Assembly (NCBI RefSeq): GCF_002006995.1
Contig: NZ_MRUL01000001.1
Coordinates: 62,001-126,000 of the forward strand
Reading direction: 5' to 3'
From: Izhakiella australiensis
GTDB taxonomy: Bacteria; Pseudomonadota; Gammaproteobacteria; Enterobacterales; Enterobacteriaceae
Length of the DNA stretch: 64,000 nt
The translations under genes and the position numbers were made by a program. A model generated the notes under the pieces. The model was not told the DNA's origin, made no database searches, and saw nothing but the letters and a program-made list of their open reading frames with translations. This document shows, one piece after another, positions 53,443-62,434 of the stretch. Numbering within the stretch: the stretch's first letter is position 1; each line of letters begins with the position of its first letter.

Positions 53443-54345
53443 CTATAGCGAAAGGCGCGGCGCCTCTCCCGGCCAGAACTCACGGCAGCAGGCGATCCAG
53501 GCCTGGGCGCTGCGCGACAGATAGCTGCCTTCACGCCATATCAAACCCAGGCGCCAGACCAAATCCGATTCCAGCGGCAGCCACAGCAGCTGGTTTTTAT
53601 CCAGCCGCTGGCAAATAGGCTCTGGCATAATCGCCACGCCCATGCCCGCCTGCACCATCGCTGCCAGGAAGTCCCACTGTCCGCTGCGCACCGCAATTTG
53701 CGGGGTGAATCCGGCCGCCTGAAAGGCACGCATCAGCTGGCGGTTAAGGGAAAACTCTTCGTTGTATATCAGTATCGGATGGTTGGCCAGTTCGGCCAGC
53801 GGTATCAGACTGCGGCGCAGCCATTCATCGGTACGTGGCACCAGCACGCACAGCGGGTGAGTCATCAGCGGCAGGGCATTCAGCGCAAACTCCTCTGCCA
53901 GCGGCAGGGCGGTCATGGCAATATCCAGGCTGCCGTTCATCACCGCCTGCTGCACCGTCAGGCCGCCGAATTCGGCAATCTTCAGCTCCACGCCGGGATA
54001 GCGCTGGCGAAAGGCGGAAATAGAACCGGCTATTTGCATGCCGACCATCGGCGGTATCCCTAAGCGCAGCTCGCCGGTTTTCAGCTCGGTTAAATCGCTT
54101 AGCTCGGCCTCCAGCTGCTTAAATTCCTGCAGAATGGTCAGGCCGCGCTGATACACCGCCTGCCCGGTATCGGTCAGGTGCAGCTTGCGCCCTTCGCGTA
54201 GTAGCAGGGTGCAGCTCAGCTCATCTTCCAGCTGCTTTAACATTTTGCTGATGGTGGGCTGAGTGACATACAGCTGTTCGGCAGCACGGGTGAAGCTCTG
54301 CTGGCGGACGACTTCGACAAAATAACGTAACGCGCGAACATCCAT
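53443..54345 (-). CDS. LysR-family regulator of the LrgA/LrgB pair
   Basis: About 300-residue LTTR: MDVRALRYFVEVVRQQSFTRAAEQLYVTQPTISKMLKQLEDELSC is the HTH, and LKTGELRLGIPPMVGMQIAGSI begins the effector domain. ATG at 54345 follows AGGA by about 7 bases. It is divergent from the lrgA/lrgB-like genes, the arrangement seen for CidR/YwbI, which respond to acetate or overflow metabolites. That function is inference. Confidence 0.92.
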   Translation of the reverse strand: MDVRALRYFVEVVRQQSFTRAAEQLYVTQPTISKMLKQLEDELSCTLLLREGRKLHLTDTGQAVYQRGLTILQEFKQLEAELSDLTELKTGELRLGIPPMVGMQIAGSISAFRQRYPGVELKIAEFGGLTVQQAVMNGSLDIAMTALPLAEEFALNALPLMTHPLCVLVPRTDEWLRRSLIPLAELANHPILIYNEEFSLNRQLMRAFQAAGFTPQIAVRSGQWDFLAAMVQAGMGVAIMPEPICQRLDKNQLLWLPLESDLVWRLGLIWREGSYLSRSAQAWIACCREFWPGEAPRLSL

Positions 54346-54444
54346 AATCATTCCTGAACGGCATAGTTTAAATAATATTAAGTCATTTTTTTCACGGTTT
54401 GTCCCTCCGTTATACTATCTGCATCACAAAACGAGGGAGAAATA

Positions 54445-54873
54445 ATGTCACTCGCCTTGCATTCACCACGCCCGCAGTGGAAACAACGGTTCCAGGTGCC
54501 GGTACAGGTTGCGCTATATATCGGTTTGTTTGCGGCCGTCAGCCAGCTGGTCAGCTGGCTGAACCTGCCCTTACCGGCGAATATCGTCGGCATGCTGCTG
54601 CTGCTGGCGTTGATTTCCCTGCGCATCCTGCCGCTACGCTGGGTGAAAGCCGGTGCCGCCTGGCTGCTGGCGGAGATGCTGTTGTTTTTCGTTCCGGCAG
54701 TGGTTGCGGTGGTGAATTATGCCGACCTGCTGAAGGTAGAAGGCTGGCGCATCGTGCTGGTTATTGTCCTCAGTACCTTGCTGGTGCTGGCCTCAACGGC
54801 GCTGGTGGTTGAACGCGTCAGCCGCTTTGAACGCTGGCTGGCAACGCGCAAACGAGCGAAACGCCATGAGTGA
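54445..54873 (+). CDS. CidA/LrgA family membrane protein
   Basis: 142-residue protein with four hydrophobic segments, holin-like. QVALYIGLFAAVSQLVSWLNLPLPANIVGMLLLLALISLRILPLRWVKAGAAWLLAEMLLFFVPAVVAVVNY is the family core. CidA/LrgA proteins modulate murein hydrolase export or act with LrgB in pyruvate/overflow transport. The stop overlaps the start of the LrgB gene by 8 bp, so they are cotranslated. Confidence 0.93.
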   Translation: MSLALHSPRPQWKQRFQVPVQVALYIGLFAAVSQLVSWLNLPLPANIVGMLLLLALISLRILPLRWVKAGAAWLLAEMLLFFVPAVVAVVNYADLLKVEGWRIVLVIVLSTLLVLASTALVVERVSRFERWLATRKRAKRHE

Positions 54874-55564
54874 TTTCTTCATCAGCCTGAGCTGCCTGCT
54901 GGCGACGCTGGTTATCTACTATCTCAACAAAAAGCTTTATCGCCGTTGGCATACCTTGCTGCTGATGCCGCTGGTGATGACGCCGCTGATCCTGGTGGCG
55001 CTATTGCTGCTCACCCATATCAGCTGGCAGAGCTATATTGGCGACAGTCACTGGCTGCTGTGGCTGCTGGGGCCGGCAACGCTGGCCTTTGCCGTTCCGG
55101 TTTACGAAAATCTACCGCTTATCCGCCGACATTGGCTATCGCTGACCGCCGGGGTGATCACCGCGACGCTGGTGGCGGTGTTAAGCTCGGTCTGGCTGGC
55201 GCGGCTGCTGACGCTGCCGGAACAAATTCAGCGCAGCCTGGCGGTACGCTCAATTACCACTCCCTTCGCCCTCGCCGCCGCAAAACAGATTGGCGGTCAG
55301 CCTGATTTAGTGGCGCTGTTTGTGGTGATCACCGGCGTGTTTGGCATGGCTATCGGCGACGTGTTATTCCTGCGCCTGGCGATCAAACAGGGCATGGCGA
55401 AAGGGGCCGGGTTCGGCGCGGCATCCCACGGCGCCGGTACGGCCCGCGCCTACGAACTGGGCCAGCAGGAAGGGGTGGTTTCCAGCCTGGTGATGATGCT
55501 GTCCGGTATCGTCACGGTGGTCATTGCGCCTTTTATCAGCCATCTGCTCTGGACTAGCGTGTAA
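54866..55564 (+). CDS. LrgB/CidB family membrane protein
   Basis: 232-residue protein with six or seven hydrophobic segments: GPATLAFAVPVYENLPLIRRHW, RSLAVRSITTPFALAAAKQIGGQPDLVALFVVITGVFGMAIGD and FGAASHGAGTARAYELGQQEG are LrgB motifs. It acts with the preceding CidA/LrgA protein. ATG at 54866 overlaps the upstream gene by 8 bp; an earlier frame from 54764 is out of context and rejected. Confidence 0.93.
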   Translation: MSDFFISLSCLLATLVIYYLNKKLYRRWHTLLLMPLVMTPLILVALLLLTHISWQSYIGDSHWLLWLLGPATLAFAVPVYENLPLIRRHWLSLTAGVITATLVAVLSSVWLARLLTLPEQIQRSLAVRSITTPFALAAAKQIGGQPDLVALFVVITGVFGMAIGDVLFLRLAIKQGMAKGAGFGAASHGAGTARAYELGQQEGVVSSLVMMLSGIVTVVIAPFISHLLWTSV

Positions 55565-55681
55565 AAAAGCGTCAATACCCGGCGCCAGTTTGTTGCATTT
55601 GTTAGCAATCGTCTGATTGAGCTGCGACTCTGCGCCGTTTATTCTTGCGCCGCAAAGGATCATGAATCAGTGGAGAGAAAA

Positions 55682-56227
55682 ATGAAAAAAGTGGTGGCAT
55701 TAACCGGTGGTCTGGTACTGCTGGCGGCGGCGACTTCTGCTCAGGCGATCGATGGCAGTGTGACAGTAGGCAAAAAATACACCAACATTAACGCCGGGCT
55801 CGGCACCAGCACTCCAGGCCTGTTTTTGAACGGTAACTGGATGCGCAGTAATGATGATGGCAATCTGGTTGGCTTGGGATTGGGCTATAACTTTGCTTAC
55901 GATGGATTGATGCTGTCGCCCGGCGTGAGAACAATGTACGTTAACCCGCGCGATAGCAAAGATGGCTATGCCAATGCCATCGGTCTTGGCGCCAGGTACG
56001 CATTTAATAGTCAGTTTGGCGTTTATGGCAGCTACTACTGGGCGCCGGAGTCATTCTCGCATAACATCGACTCTTACCAGGATATTCAGGGCGGCGTGTC
56101 CTTTAGCCCGATTTCGATGTTAACCCTCAATGCCGGCTATCAGTATCTGGTGCTAAACGGCGAACACAATAATAAAAATAACGTACTGGCCGACGGTCCC
56201 TATATCGGTGCGTCCCTGCACTTCTGA
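55682..56227 (+). CDS. yfaZ: YfaZ family outer-membrane protein
   Basis: 181-residue protein with a signal peptide (MKKVVALTGGLVLLAAATSAQA) and an alternating beta-barrel pattern: GLFLNGNWMRSNDDGNLVGLGLGYNFAYDGLMLSPGVRTMY, YAFNSQFGVYGSYYWAPESF, ending in a terminal Phe (GASLHF), the outer-membrane insertion signal. It matches the YfaZ family, of unknown transport role. ATG at 55682 follows GGAGAG. A strong hairpin follows. Confidence 0.9.
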   Translation: MKKVVALTGGLVLLAAATSAQAIDGSVTVGKKYTNINAGLGTSTPGLFLNGNWMRSNDDGNLVGLGLGYNFAYDGLMLSPGVRTMYVNPRDSKDGYANAIGLGARYAFNSQFGVYGSYYWAPESFSHNIDSYQDIQGGVSFSPISMLTLNAGYQYLVLNGEHNNKNNVLADGPYIGASLHF

Positions 56228-56233
56228 TGCCTT

Positions 56234-56263
56234 AATCCAGCCAGCCTGACGGCTGGCTGGATT
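56234..56263. terminator. Bidirectional terminator, yfaZ / actP
   Basis: Perfect 13-bp stem AATCCAGCCAGCC / GGCTGGCTGGATT with a TGAC loop between convergent yfaZ and actP stops, with TTTTC on the plus strand and AAGG on the other side. Confidence 0.88.
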
Positions 56264-56266
56264 TTC

Positions 56267-57916
56267 TCAGTGTTTCCCCTGTTGAATGCCGATGCCGGTC
56301 TGCGAACGGACGAACTGCACGCGGAAGCGGGCGCGTTCAGCGGCGGCGTTTTCCGAATGGTCGGTGATGGAAAATAGCCAGGTTGCGACGAAAGCCACCA
56401 GCATGGAAAACAACGCCGGATATTCATAAGGGTAGATCGGCTTGGCGTGGCCCAGCACCTGCACCCAGATCGTAGGGCCGAGGATCATCAGGATCACCGC
56501 CGTCAGCAGCCCCAGCCAGCCACCGATCATCGCTCCGCGCGTGGTCAGCTTCGACCAGTACATCGACAGCAGAAGGATCGGGAAGTTACAGCTGGCGGCT
56601 ATCGAGAACGCCAGTCCCACCATAAACGCAATGTTCTGTTTCTCAAACAGAACGCCCAGCGCAATGGCGACAAAGCCAAGCAGCACCACGGTAATTTTGG
56701 ATACCCGCAGTTCTTCAAGCTCGGTGGCTTCTCCTTTGCGGATCACGCTGGCATACAGATCGTGGGAGACGGCGGAGGCGCCTGCCAGCGTCAGCCCGGC
56801 AACCACCGCCAGGATGGTGGCAAAAGCCACCGCTGAAATAAAGCCAAGGAACAGATTCCCGCCCACGGCGTCGGCCAGATGAACCGCCGCCATATTGGTT
56901 CCGCCGATCAGCTGGCCGCTGGCATCTTTAAATGCCGGATTCGCGCCGACCAGCACGATGGCGCCAAAGCCGATAATAAAGGTAAGAAAGTAGAAATAGC
57001 CCATAAAGCCGGTGGCATAGAACACGCTTTTACGCGCTTCGCGCGCGTCGCTGACGGTAAAAAAGCGCATCAGGATATGGGGTAAACCGGCGGTACCAAA
57101 CATCAGCCCCAGACCCAGCGAAAGTGCGGAAATCGGATCGTGTACCAGCCCGCCGGGTCGCATAATCGCCGCGCCTTTGGCATGGACGGACATCGCCTCG
57201 CTAAACAGCGAACTGAAGCTAAAGCCGACCACTTTCATCACCATGACCGCCATAAAGGTCGCGCCAAACAGCAGCAGGACCGCTTTGATAATCTGTACCC
57301 AGGTGGTTGCCAGCATGCCGCCAAACAGGACGTACAGCACCATCAGGATGCCAACCAGCACCACCGCGACCAGGTAGTCGAGACCGAACAGCAGTTGAAT
57401 CAGCTTGCCAGCGCCGACCATCTGGGCAATCAGGTACAGCGCCACCACCACCAGCGAGCCGCAGGCGGACAGGGTGCGAATTGGCTTCTGTTTCAGGCGA
57501 TAGGAGGCGACGTCGGCAAAGGTGTAGCGGCCAAGGTTACGCAGTCGTTCGGCGATCAGAAACAGAATAATCGGCCAGCCGACCAGAAAGCCCAAAGAAT
57601 AGATCAGTCCGTCATAGCCCGAGGTATAGACCAGCGCGGAAATGCCGAGAAAGGAGGCGGCAGACATAAAATCGCCGGCAATGGCCAGGCCGTTTTGCAA
57701 ACCGGTAATATTGCCGCCGGCGGTGTAATAATCGCTGCGCGATCGGGTTCGTTTCGATGCCCACCAGGTAATAAACAGGGTGGCGGTGACAAAAATCACA
57801 AACATCACGATAGCTTCAACATTAGTGCTGCGCTGCTGGACGGCGCCGCTGATGCTGTCGGCGCCCCAGGCGATGCCAGGCAGCAGCAGCGCCGGAAGAA
57901 TGGCTGATTTTTTCAT
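56267..57916 (-). CDS. actP: Acetate permease, SSS family
   Basis: 549-residue cation/acetate symporter with about 13 hydrophobic segments and a leader-like N-terminus ([14 protein letters not shown]). [31 protein letters not shown] and [30 protein letters not shown] are the sodium:solute symporter signatures. Same length as E. coli ActP. Its start overlaps the yjcH stop by 4 bp, so the two are coupled. Confidence 0.97.
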   Translation of the reverse strand: MKKSAILPALLLPGIAWGADSISGAVQQRSTNVEAIVMFVIFVTATLFITWWASKRTRSRSDYYTAGGNITGLQNGLAIAGDFMSAASFLGISALVYTSGYDGLIYSLGFLVGWPIILFLIAERLRNLGRYTFADVASYRLKQKPIRTLSACGSLVVVALYLIAQMVGAGKLIQLLFGLDYLVAVVLVGILMVLYVLFGGMLATTWVQIIKAVLLLFGATFMAVMVMKVVGFSFSSLFSEAMSVHAKGAAIMRPGGLVHDPISALSLGLGLMFGTAGLPHILMRFFTVSDAREARKSVFYATGFMGYFYFLTFIIGFGAIVLVGANPAFKDASGQLIGGTNMAAVHLADAVGGNLFLGFISAVAFATILAVVAGLTLAGASAVSHDLYASVIRKGEATELEELRVSKITVVLLGFVAIALGVLFEKQNIAFMVGLAFSIAASCNFPILLLSMYWSKLTTRGAMIGGWLGLLTAVILMILGPTIWVQVLGHAKPIYPYEYPALFSMLVAFVATWLFSITDHSENAAAERARFRVQFVRSQTGIGIQQGKH

Positions 57917-58224
57917 TCTTTCACCTCGCTCAGCAACTGCCTGGTCAGACGATCAAACTCGCCGTTGGCGCGCCATACATACACGCCGGTCAGCAAAAAA
58001 GAGATAACGATCAGCCCGACGCCGATCGGAATGCCGCGGGTTACGCTGGTACCGGCATGCAGCGGCGTTCCCAGCCAGCCGGGGGCGAAAGCGATCAGTA
58101 AAATAAAGCCGATGTAGAGCACCAGCATAATAAGTGACAGCAACAGGGCGAAAGACTGGCGCTTGCGCACCAGCGTCTGAAAGCGCGCAGAGCGCTCTAT
58201 CCGCTGACAGAGGATATCGTTCAT
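57913..58224 (-). CDS. yjcH: YjcH, DUF485 membrane protein
   Basis: 103-residue inner-membrane protein with two hydrophobic segments ([22 protein letters not shown] and [24 protein letters not shown]) of the DUF485 family. It always precedes actP and overlaps it by 4 bp; it probably supports acetate uptake. 224 bp and a terminator separate it from acs. Confidence 0.95.
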   Translation of the reverse strand: MNDILCQRIERSARFQTLVRKRQSFALLLSLIMLVLYIGFILLIAFAPGWLGTPLHAGTSVTRGIPIGVGLIVISFLLTGVYVWRANGEFDRLTRQLLSEVKE

Positions 58225-58416
58225 TCATGGTCTCCAGAAGTAAGTTGGGTTTTCACCACAACCGGAGCAACGTTCCCAACGAACGTAACTGCGCACCGGA
58301 GGACATCGGCTGTTGTTATCGCTTTTTTTTAAATTCGGACGAGGATCGGGGAGTGGCAGATGTTCAGCTGTCTGCGAAATTCCCGGCGGGCCTCGTTACA
58401 ACATTCAGCGAACAGT

Positions 58417-58442
58417 AAAAAGCCCCCTCCAGCAGGAGGGGG
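58417..58442 (-). terminator. acs terminator/attenuator
   Basis: CCCCCTCC-AGCA-GGAGGGGG; on the minus strand the hairpin runs into five Ts (AAAAAG on plus). It lies just past the acs stop, between acs and yjcH-actP, so readthrough would be needed for the E. coli-like acs-yjcH-actP operon. Confidence 0.85.
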
Positions 58443-58448
58443 ATGAAA

Positions 58449-60404
58449 TCAGGGCATTTTAATCGCTTGTTTCTCTTCCAGCAGTTTTTCAACCACGCCA
58501 GGATCGGCCAGGGTTGAGGTATCGCCGAGATTGCTGGAATCACCGGAGGCAATCTTGCGCAGAATGCGGCGCATGATTTTGCCTGAGCGGGTTTTCGGCA
58601 GCGAGTCGGTCCAGTGCAGGATGTCCGGGGTTGCAATCGGGCCGATCTCTTTACGCACCCATGCGCGGACCTCGGCGTACAGCTCCGACGATGGCTCTTC
58701 ACCGTGATTCAGCGTGACGTAAGCATAAATTGCCTGGCCTTTAATGGCGTGAGGGATGCCCACCACAGCCGCTTCGGCAATTTTCGGATGCGATACCAGC
58801 GCAGACTCAATCTCTGCCGTTCCCAGACGGTGACCGGAAACGTTCAGCACGTCATCCACGCGTCCGGTGATCCAGTAGTAGCCATCTTCATCGCGGCGGG
58901 CGCCGTCGCCGCTGAAATAGCGGTTAGGGAAGGTAGAAAAATAGGTTTGTTCGAAGCGTTCGTGGTCGCCAAACAGCGTGCGCGCCTGGCCCGGCCAGGA
59001 GTCGTTAATCACCAGGTTGCCCTCACAGGCGCCCTGCTGCGCATTACCTTCATTATCCACCAGCGCAGGCTGCACGCCGAAGAAAGGGAAGGTCGCGGAG
59101 CCGGCTTTTAACGCCGTTGCACCCGGCAATGGCGTGATCATAAAGCCGCCGGTTTCAGTCTGCCACCAGGTATCGGAAATCGGGCAGCGCCCGTTACCAA
59201 TTTTATTGTGAAACCACTCCCAGGCCTCAGGGTTAATCGGCTCGCCGACCGAACCGAGAATACGCAGACTATTGCGTGAGGTTCCCTCAATCGCTTTGTC
59301 GCCTTCGGCCATCAGTGCGCGAATAGCGGTCGGGGCGGTGTACAGGATGGTAACCTTGTGCTTATCAACCACTTCCGCCATACGGCTTGGCTGTGGCCAG
59401 TTGGGAACGCCTTCAAACAGCAGCGAGGTGGCGCCGCAGGCCAGCGGGCCGTACAGCAGATAGCTGTGGCCGGTTATCCAGCCGACGTCGGCAGTACACC
59501 AGTAGATATCATCAGGGTGGTAATCGAAGACATATTTAAAGGTTGTTGCCGCATACACCAGGTAGCCGCCGGTGGTATGCAGTACCCCTTTTGGTTTACC
59601 CGTGGAGCCGGAGGTATACAGGATAAATAACGGGTCTTCGGCGTTTATCTCCGCCGGCTGGTGGCTGTCGCTGGCCTTAGCCATCAGATCGTGCCACCAC
59701 AGGTCGCGCCCCTGCTGCCAGTCGACTTCGCCGCCGGTGCGACGGAAAACGATGGTTTTGCCGACCGAAGTGACATTAGGATTGGCCAGCGCGCTATCGA
59801 CGTTTTTCTTCAGGGGGATTTTACGGCCGGCGCGGATGCCTTCATCGGCGGTAATCACCAGGCGCGCGCTGGAGTCGACGATGCGTCCGGCGATCGCTTC
59901 CGGCGAAAAGCCGCCGAAAATCACCGAGTGGATAGCCCCGATGCGGGCACAGGCCAGCATTGCTACCGCCGCTTCCGGCACCATCGGCATATAGATAGCA
60001 ACCACATCGCCTTTTTTAATGCCCTGTTCGCTTAACACGTTGGCAAAACGACAAACATCGCGATGCAGCTCGCGATAGGTCACGGTTTTACTTTCTTTGG
60101 CGTCATCGCCTTCCCAGATCAGGGCCGGGTGATCGCCACGGGTTGCCAGATGACGGTCGAGGCAGTTAGCCGCCAGGTTCAGGGTGCCGTCTTCATACCA
60201 ACGAATATTAATATTTCCCGGGGCGAATGAGGTGTTTTTCACCCGGGTATAAGGCTTGATCCAGTCAAGTATTTTGCCCTGCTCGCCCCAGAATGCCTCC
60301 GGGTCCTGTACCGACTGCTGATACATCGACTGGTACTGCTCTGCATTAATCAGGGTGTCAGCCGCGATAGCGGGCGGCACCGGATATTTTTTAATCAGGC
60401 TCAT
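58449..60404 (-). CDS. acs: Acetyl-CoA synthetase
   Basis: 651-residue AMP-forming enzyme: acetate + ATP + CoA to acetyl-CoA. [25 protein letters not shown] is the AMP-binding P-loop, TWWQTETGG the adenine site, [20 protein letters not shown] the hinge, and K609 in [11 protein letters not shown] the regulatory acetyl-lysine. Length and all motifs match E. coli Acs. Transcribed before yjcH-actP. Confidence 0.98.
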   Translation of the reverse strand: MSLIKKYPVPPAIAADTLINAEQYQSMYQQSVQDPEAFWGEQGKILDWIKPYTRVKNTSFAPGNINIRWYEDGTLNLAANCLDRHLATRGDHPALIWEGDDAKESKTVTYRELHRDVCRFANVLSEQGIKKGDVVAIYMPMVPEAAVAMLACARIGAIHSVIFGGFSPEAIAGRIVDSSARLVITADEGIRAGRKIPLKKNVDSALANPNVTSVGKTIVFRRTGGEVDWQQGRDLWWHDLMAKASDSHQPAEINAEDPLFILYTSGSTGKPKGVLHTTGGYLVYAATTFKYVFDYHPDDIYWCTADVGWITGHSYLLYGPLACGATSLLFEGVPNWPQPSRMAEVVDKHKVTILYTAPTAIRALMAEGDKAIEGTSRNSLRILGSVGEPINPEAWEWFHNKIGNGRCPISDTWWQTETGGFMITPLPGATALKAGSATFPFFGVQPALVDNEGNAQQGACEGNLVINDSWPGQARTLFGDHERFEQTYFSTFPNRYFSGDGARRDEDGYYWITGRVDDVLNVSGHRLGTAEIESALVSHPKIAEAAVVGIPHAIKGQAIYAYVTLNHGEEPSSELYAEVRAWVRKEIGPIATPDILHWTDSLPKTRSGKIMRRILRKIASGDSSNLGDTSTLADPGVVEKLLEEKQAIKMP

Positions 60405-60921
60405 GACTGGCTCTCCTTGTGAATGTTAATAGTATGTCAATGGAGTGCGAAGGGAAGCGACAGAATAAAGCTTTGTTTATTTTTGAGTATTGGATCACGA
60501 CATGTATGCGGTATGACATTTTTCTTGCTGAAAACTATCCGCCTGCCGGATGTCCCGCCGGGTCTGACAGACGACAGCGTTGCGCAGAAAAACAGCGAAC
60601 AGATTGCAGCGGGATTATCTGCCGATCGGTGTTTTGCACAATTATGCGTATAAATATTTTTTTTATTACCATTTATAACAAAGGGTTAGTAAGTTAAATT
60701 TACATTTAGCTTATTCTGCTGTCATTTCGTGCTGAAAATGCCCTTTTATCCGGGGTTGCATTTCTGTTAGGGGAGGTGGTACTTATCAGGGCCCTAATTT
60801 TTAGGGGCAGTTATCCATTTTACCCACGGGCCAGTTTGGTTTTAGTTCATCTTACCAGGGGTGTAATTTCCTCCGCATACGCTACGTGGAGGTTGGGTTT
60901 TGTTAAGGAAGTAAATGCATT
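60405..60921. other. Divergent acs / gltP promoter region
   Basis: 517 bp between divergent genes, AT-rich, no supported ORF (a 92-codon frame at 60419 lacks a ribosome site and similarity). It holds the promoters of acs and gltP. In E. coli the acs promoter is CRP-activated; only a partial TGTGA near 60417 is visible. Confidence 0.5.
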
Positions 60922-62226
60922 ATGAAAACTGTAAAAGTTAGTCTTGCCTGGCAAATTCTCATTGCGCTGGTGCTGGGCGTCATCGTGGGCGCCGTTTTGC
61001 ATAATCAGCCGGAAAATCGTGACTGGTTGGTCGCTAACATCCTCAAGCCTGCCGGCGATATTTTTATCCACCTGATCAAAATGATCGTTGTGCCTATCGT
61101 GATATCGACGCTGATCGTCGGCATTGCCGGCATGGGCGACGCGAAAAAACTTGGCCGTATTGGGGTAAAAACCATCGTTTATTTTGAGGTGATTACCACC
61201 ATCGCCATCGTGGTGGGCATCACGCTGGCAAACGTGTTCAAACCCGGCATCGGCATTGATATGTCAGCCCTGACGACGGTTGATATCTCGCAGTATAAAG
61301 CCACCACTGAACAGGTCGAAAACGCGCCGCACAGTCTGGTTACTACCATTCTGTCGCTGATCCCGCAAAACATATTCGCGGCCATCGTTAAAGGCGACAT
61401 GCTGCCGATTATCTTCTTCTCCGTGCTGTTCGGCCTGGGCATGTCATCGCTGCCTTCTGAACACCGTGAGCCGCTGGTGCAGGTGTTTCGTTCTGTCTCC
61501 GAAACGATGTTTAAAGTGACTCATATGATCATGCGTTACGCGCCGGTCGGGGTGTTCGCGCTGATTGCGGTAACCGTCGCCAGCTTTGGCTTTGCCTCGC
61601 TGTGGCCGCTGGCGAAGCTGGTTATCCTGGTGTACGCCGCCATCCTGTTTTTTGCCTTTGTTATTCTTGGCGGTGTGGCCCGGCTGTGTAATCTGCGTGT
61701 GACGACGCTGATGCGTATTTTGAAAGATGAGCTGATTCTGGCCTATTCCACCTCCAGCTCGGAAACGGTACTGCCGCGTATTATGGAAAAGATGGAAGCC
61801 TATGGCGCGCCGAAAGCCATCACCGGCTTCGTGGTGCCTACCGGCTATTCATTCAATCTTGATGGTTCCACGCTCTATCAAAGCATCGCCGCCATTTTTA
61901 TCGCCCAGATGTACGGCATTGATTTATCAATAGGCCAGGAGATCATCCTGGTTCTGACCCTGATGGTGACGTCCAAAGGGATCGCCGGCGTGCCGGGGGT
62001 TTCCTTCGTGGTACTGCTGGCAACCCTTGGCAGCGTCGGTATTCCGCTGGAAGGGCTGGCATTTATTGCCGGCGTGGATCGGATTATGGATATGGCGCGA
62101 ACCGCGCTAAACGTCATTGGCAACGCGCTGGCGGTTCTGGTGATCGCCAAGTGGGAAAACCAGTTCGATAAGCAACAGGCGCTGGCTTATGAGGCCAGGC
62201 TCAAGCATATCACCTCTCCATCCTGA
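60922..62226 (+). CDS. gltP: Proton/glutamate-aspartate symporter
   Basis: 434-residue DAACS-family carrier. MIVVPIVISTLIVGIAGMGDAKKLGRIG, the SSSETVLPRIMEKME serine-rich hairpin, and PTGYSFNLDGSTLYQSIAAIFIAQ are the substrate- and ion-binding motifs. Length is close to E. coli GltP (437). AAGGAAG precedes the ATG. A strong hairpin follows. Confidence 0.95.
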   Translation: MKTVKVSLAWQILIALVLGVIVGAVLHNQPENRDWLVANILKPAGDIFIHLIKMIVVPIVISTLIVGIAGMGDAKKLGRIGVKTIVYFEVITTIAIVVGITLANVFKPGIGIDMSALTTVDISQYKATTEQVENAPHSLVTTILSLIPQNIFAAIVKGDMLPIIFFSVLFGLGMSSLPSEHREPLVQVFRSVSETMFKVTHMIMRYAPVGVFALIAVTVASFGFASLWPLAKLVILVYAAILFFAFVILGGVARLCNLRVTTLMRILKDELILAYSTSSSETVLPRIMEKMEAYGAPKAITGFVVPTGYSFNLDGSTLYQSIAAIFIAQMYGIDLSIGQEIILVLTLMVTSKGIAGVPGVSFVVLLATLGSVGIPLEGLAFIAGVDRIMDMARTALNVIGNALAVLVIAKWENQFDKQQALAYEARLKHITSPS

Positions 62227-62230
62227 CCGA

Positions 62231-62265
62231 CGGCGGCGCTGGCGCTTGCCCCACCAGCGCCGCCG
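62231..62265 (+). terminator. gltP terminator
   Basis: 12-bp stem CGGCGGCGCTGG / CCAGCGCCGCCG with an 11-base loop, 4 bases after the stop, followed by GTTTC. Confidence 0.75.
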
Positions 62266-62434
62266 GTTTCAGCATCGGCGCGCTGATTCAGTCCTGTGCG
62301 CCGTCATCCTCTTGTTATCTGCTTTTGTCAAAAATGCCACGGCGTTCCCCTTTAGCATGCGCTAAATCAACTATCCTTAAGCCTTTCACACTGTTAGCGC
62401 CATTTGCGCCATAACCCACACCAGGAGACCTGTA

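Noticed and set aside
57140-57907. 255-codon plus-strand ORF
   Set aside because: Antisense shadow of actP; His/Gln-rich low-complexity translation and no ribosome site.
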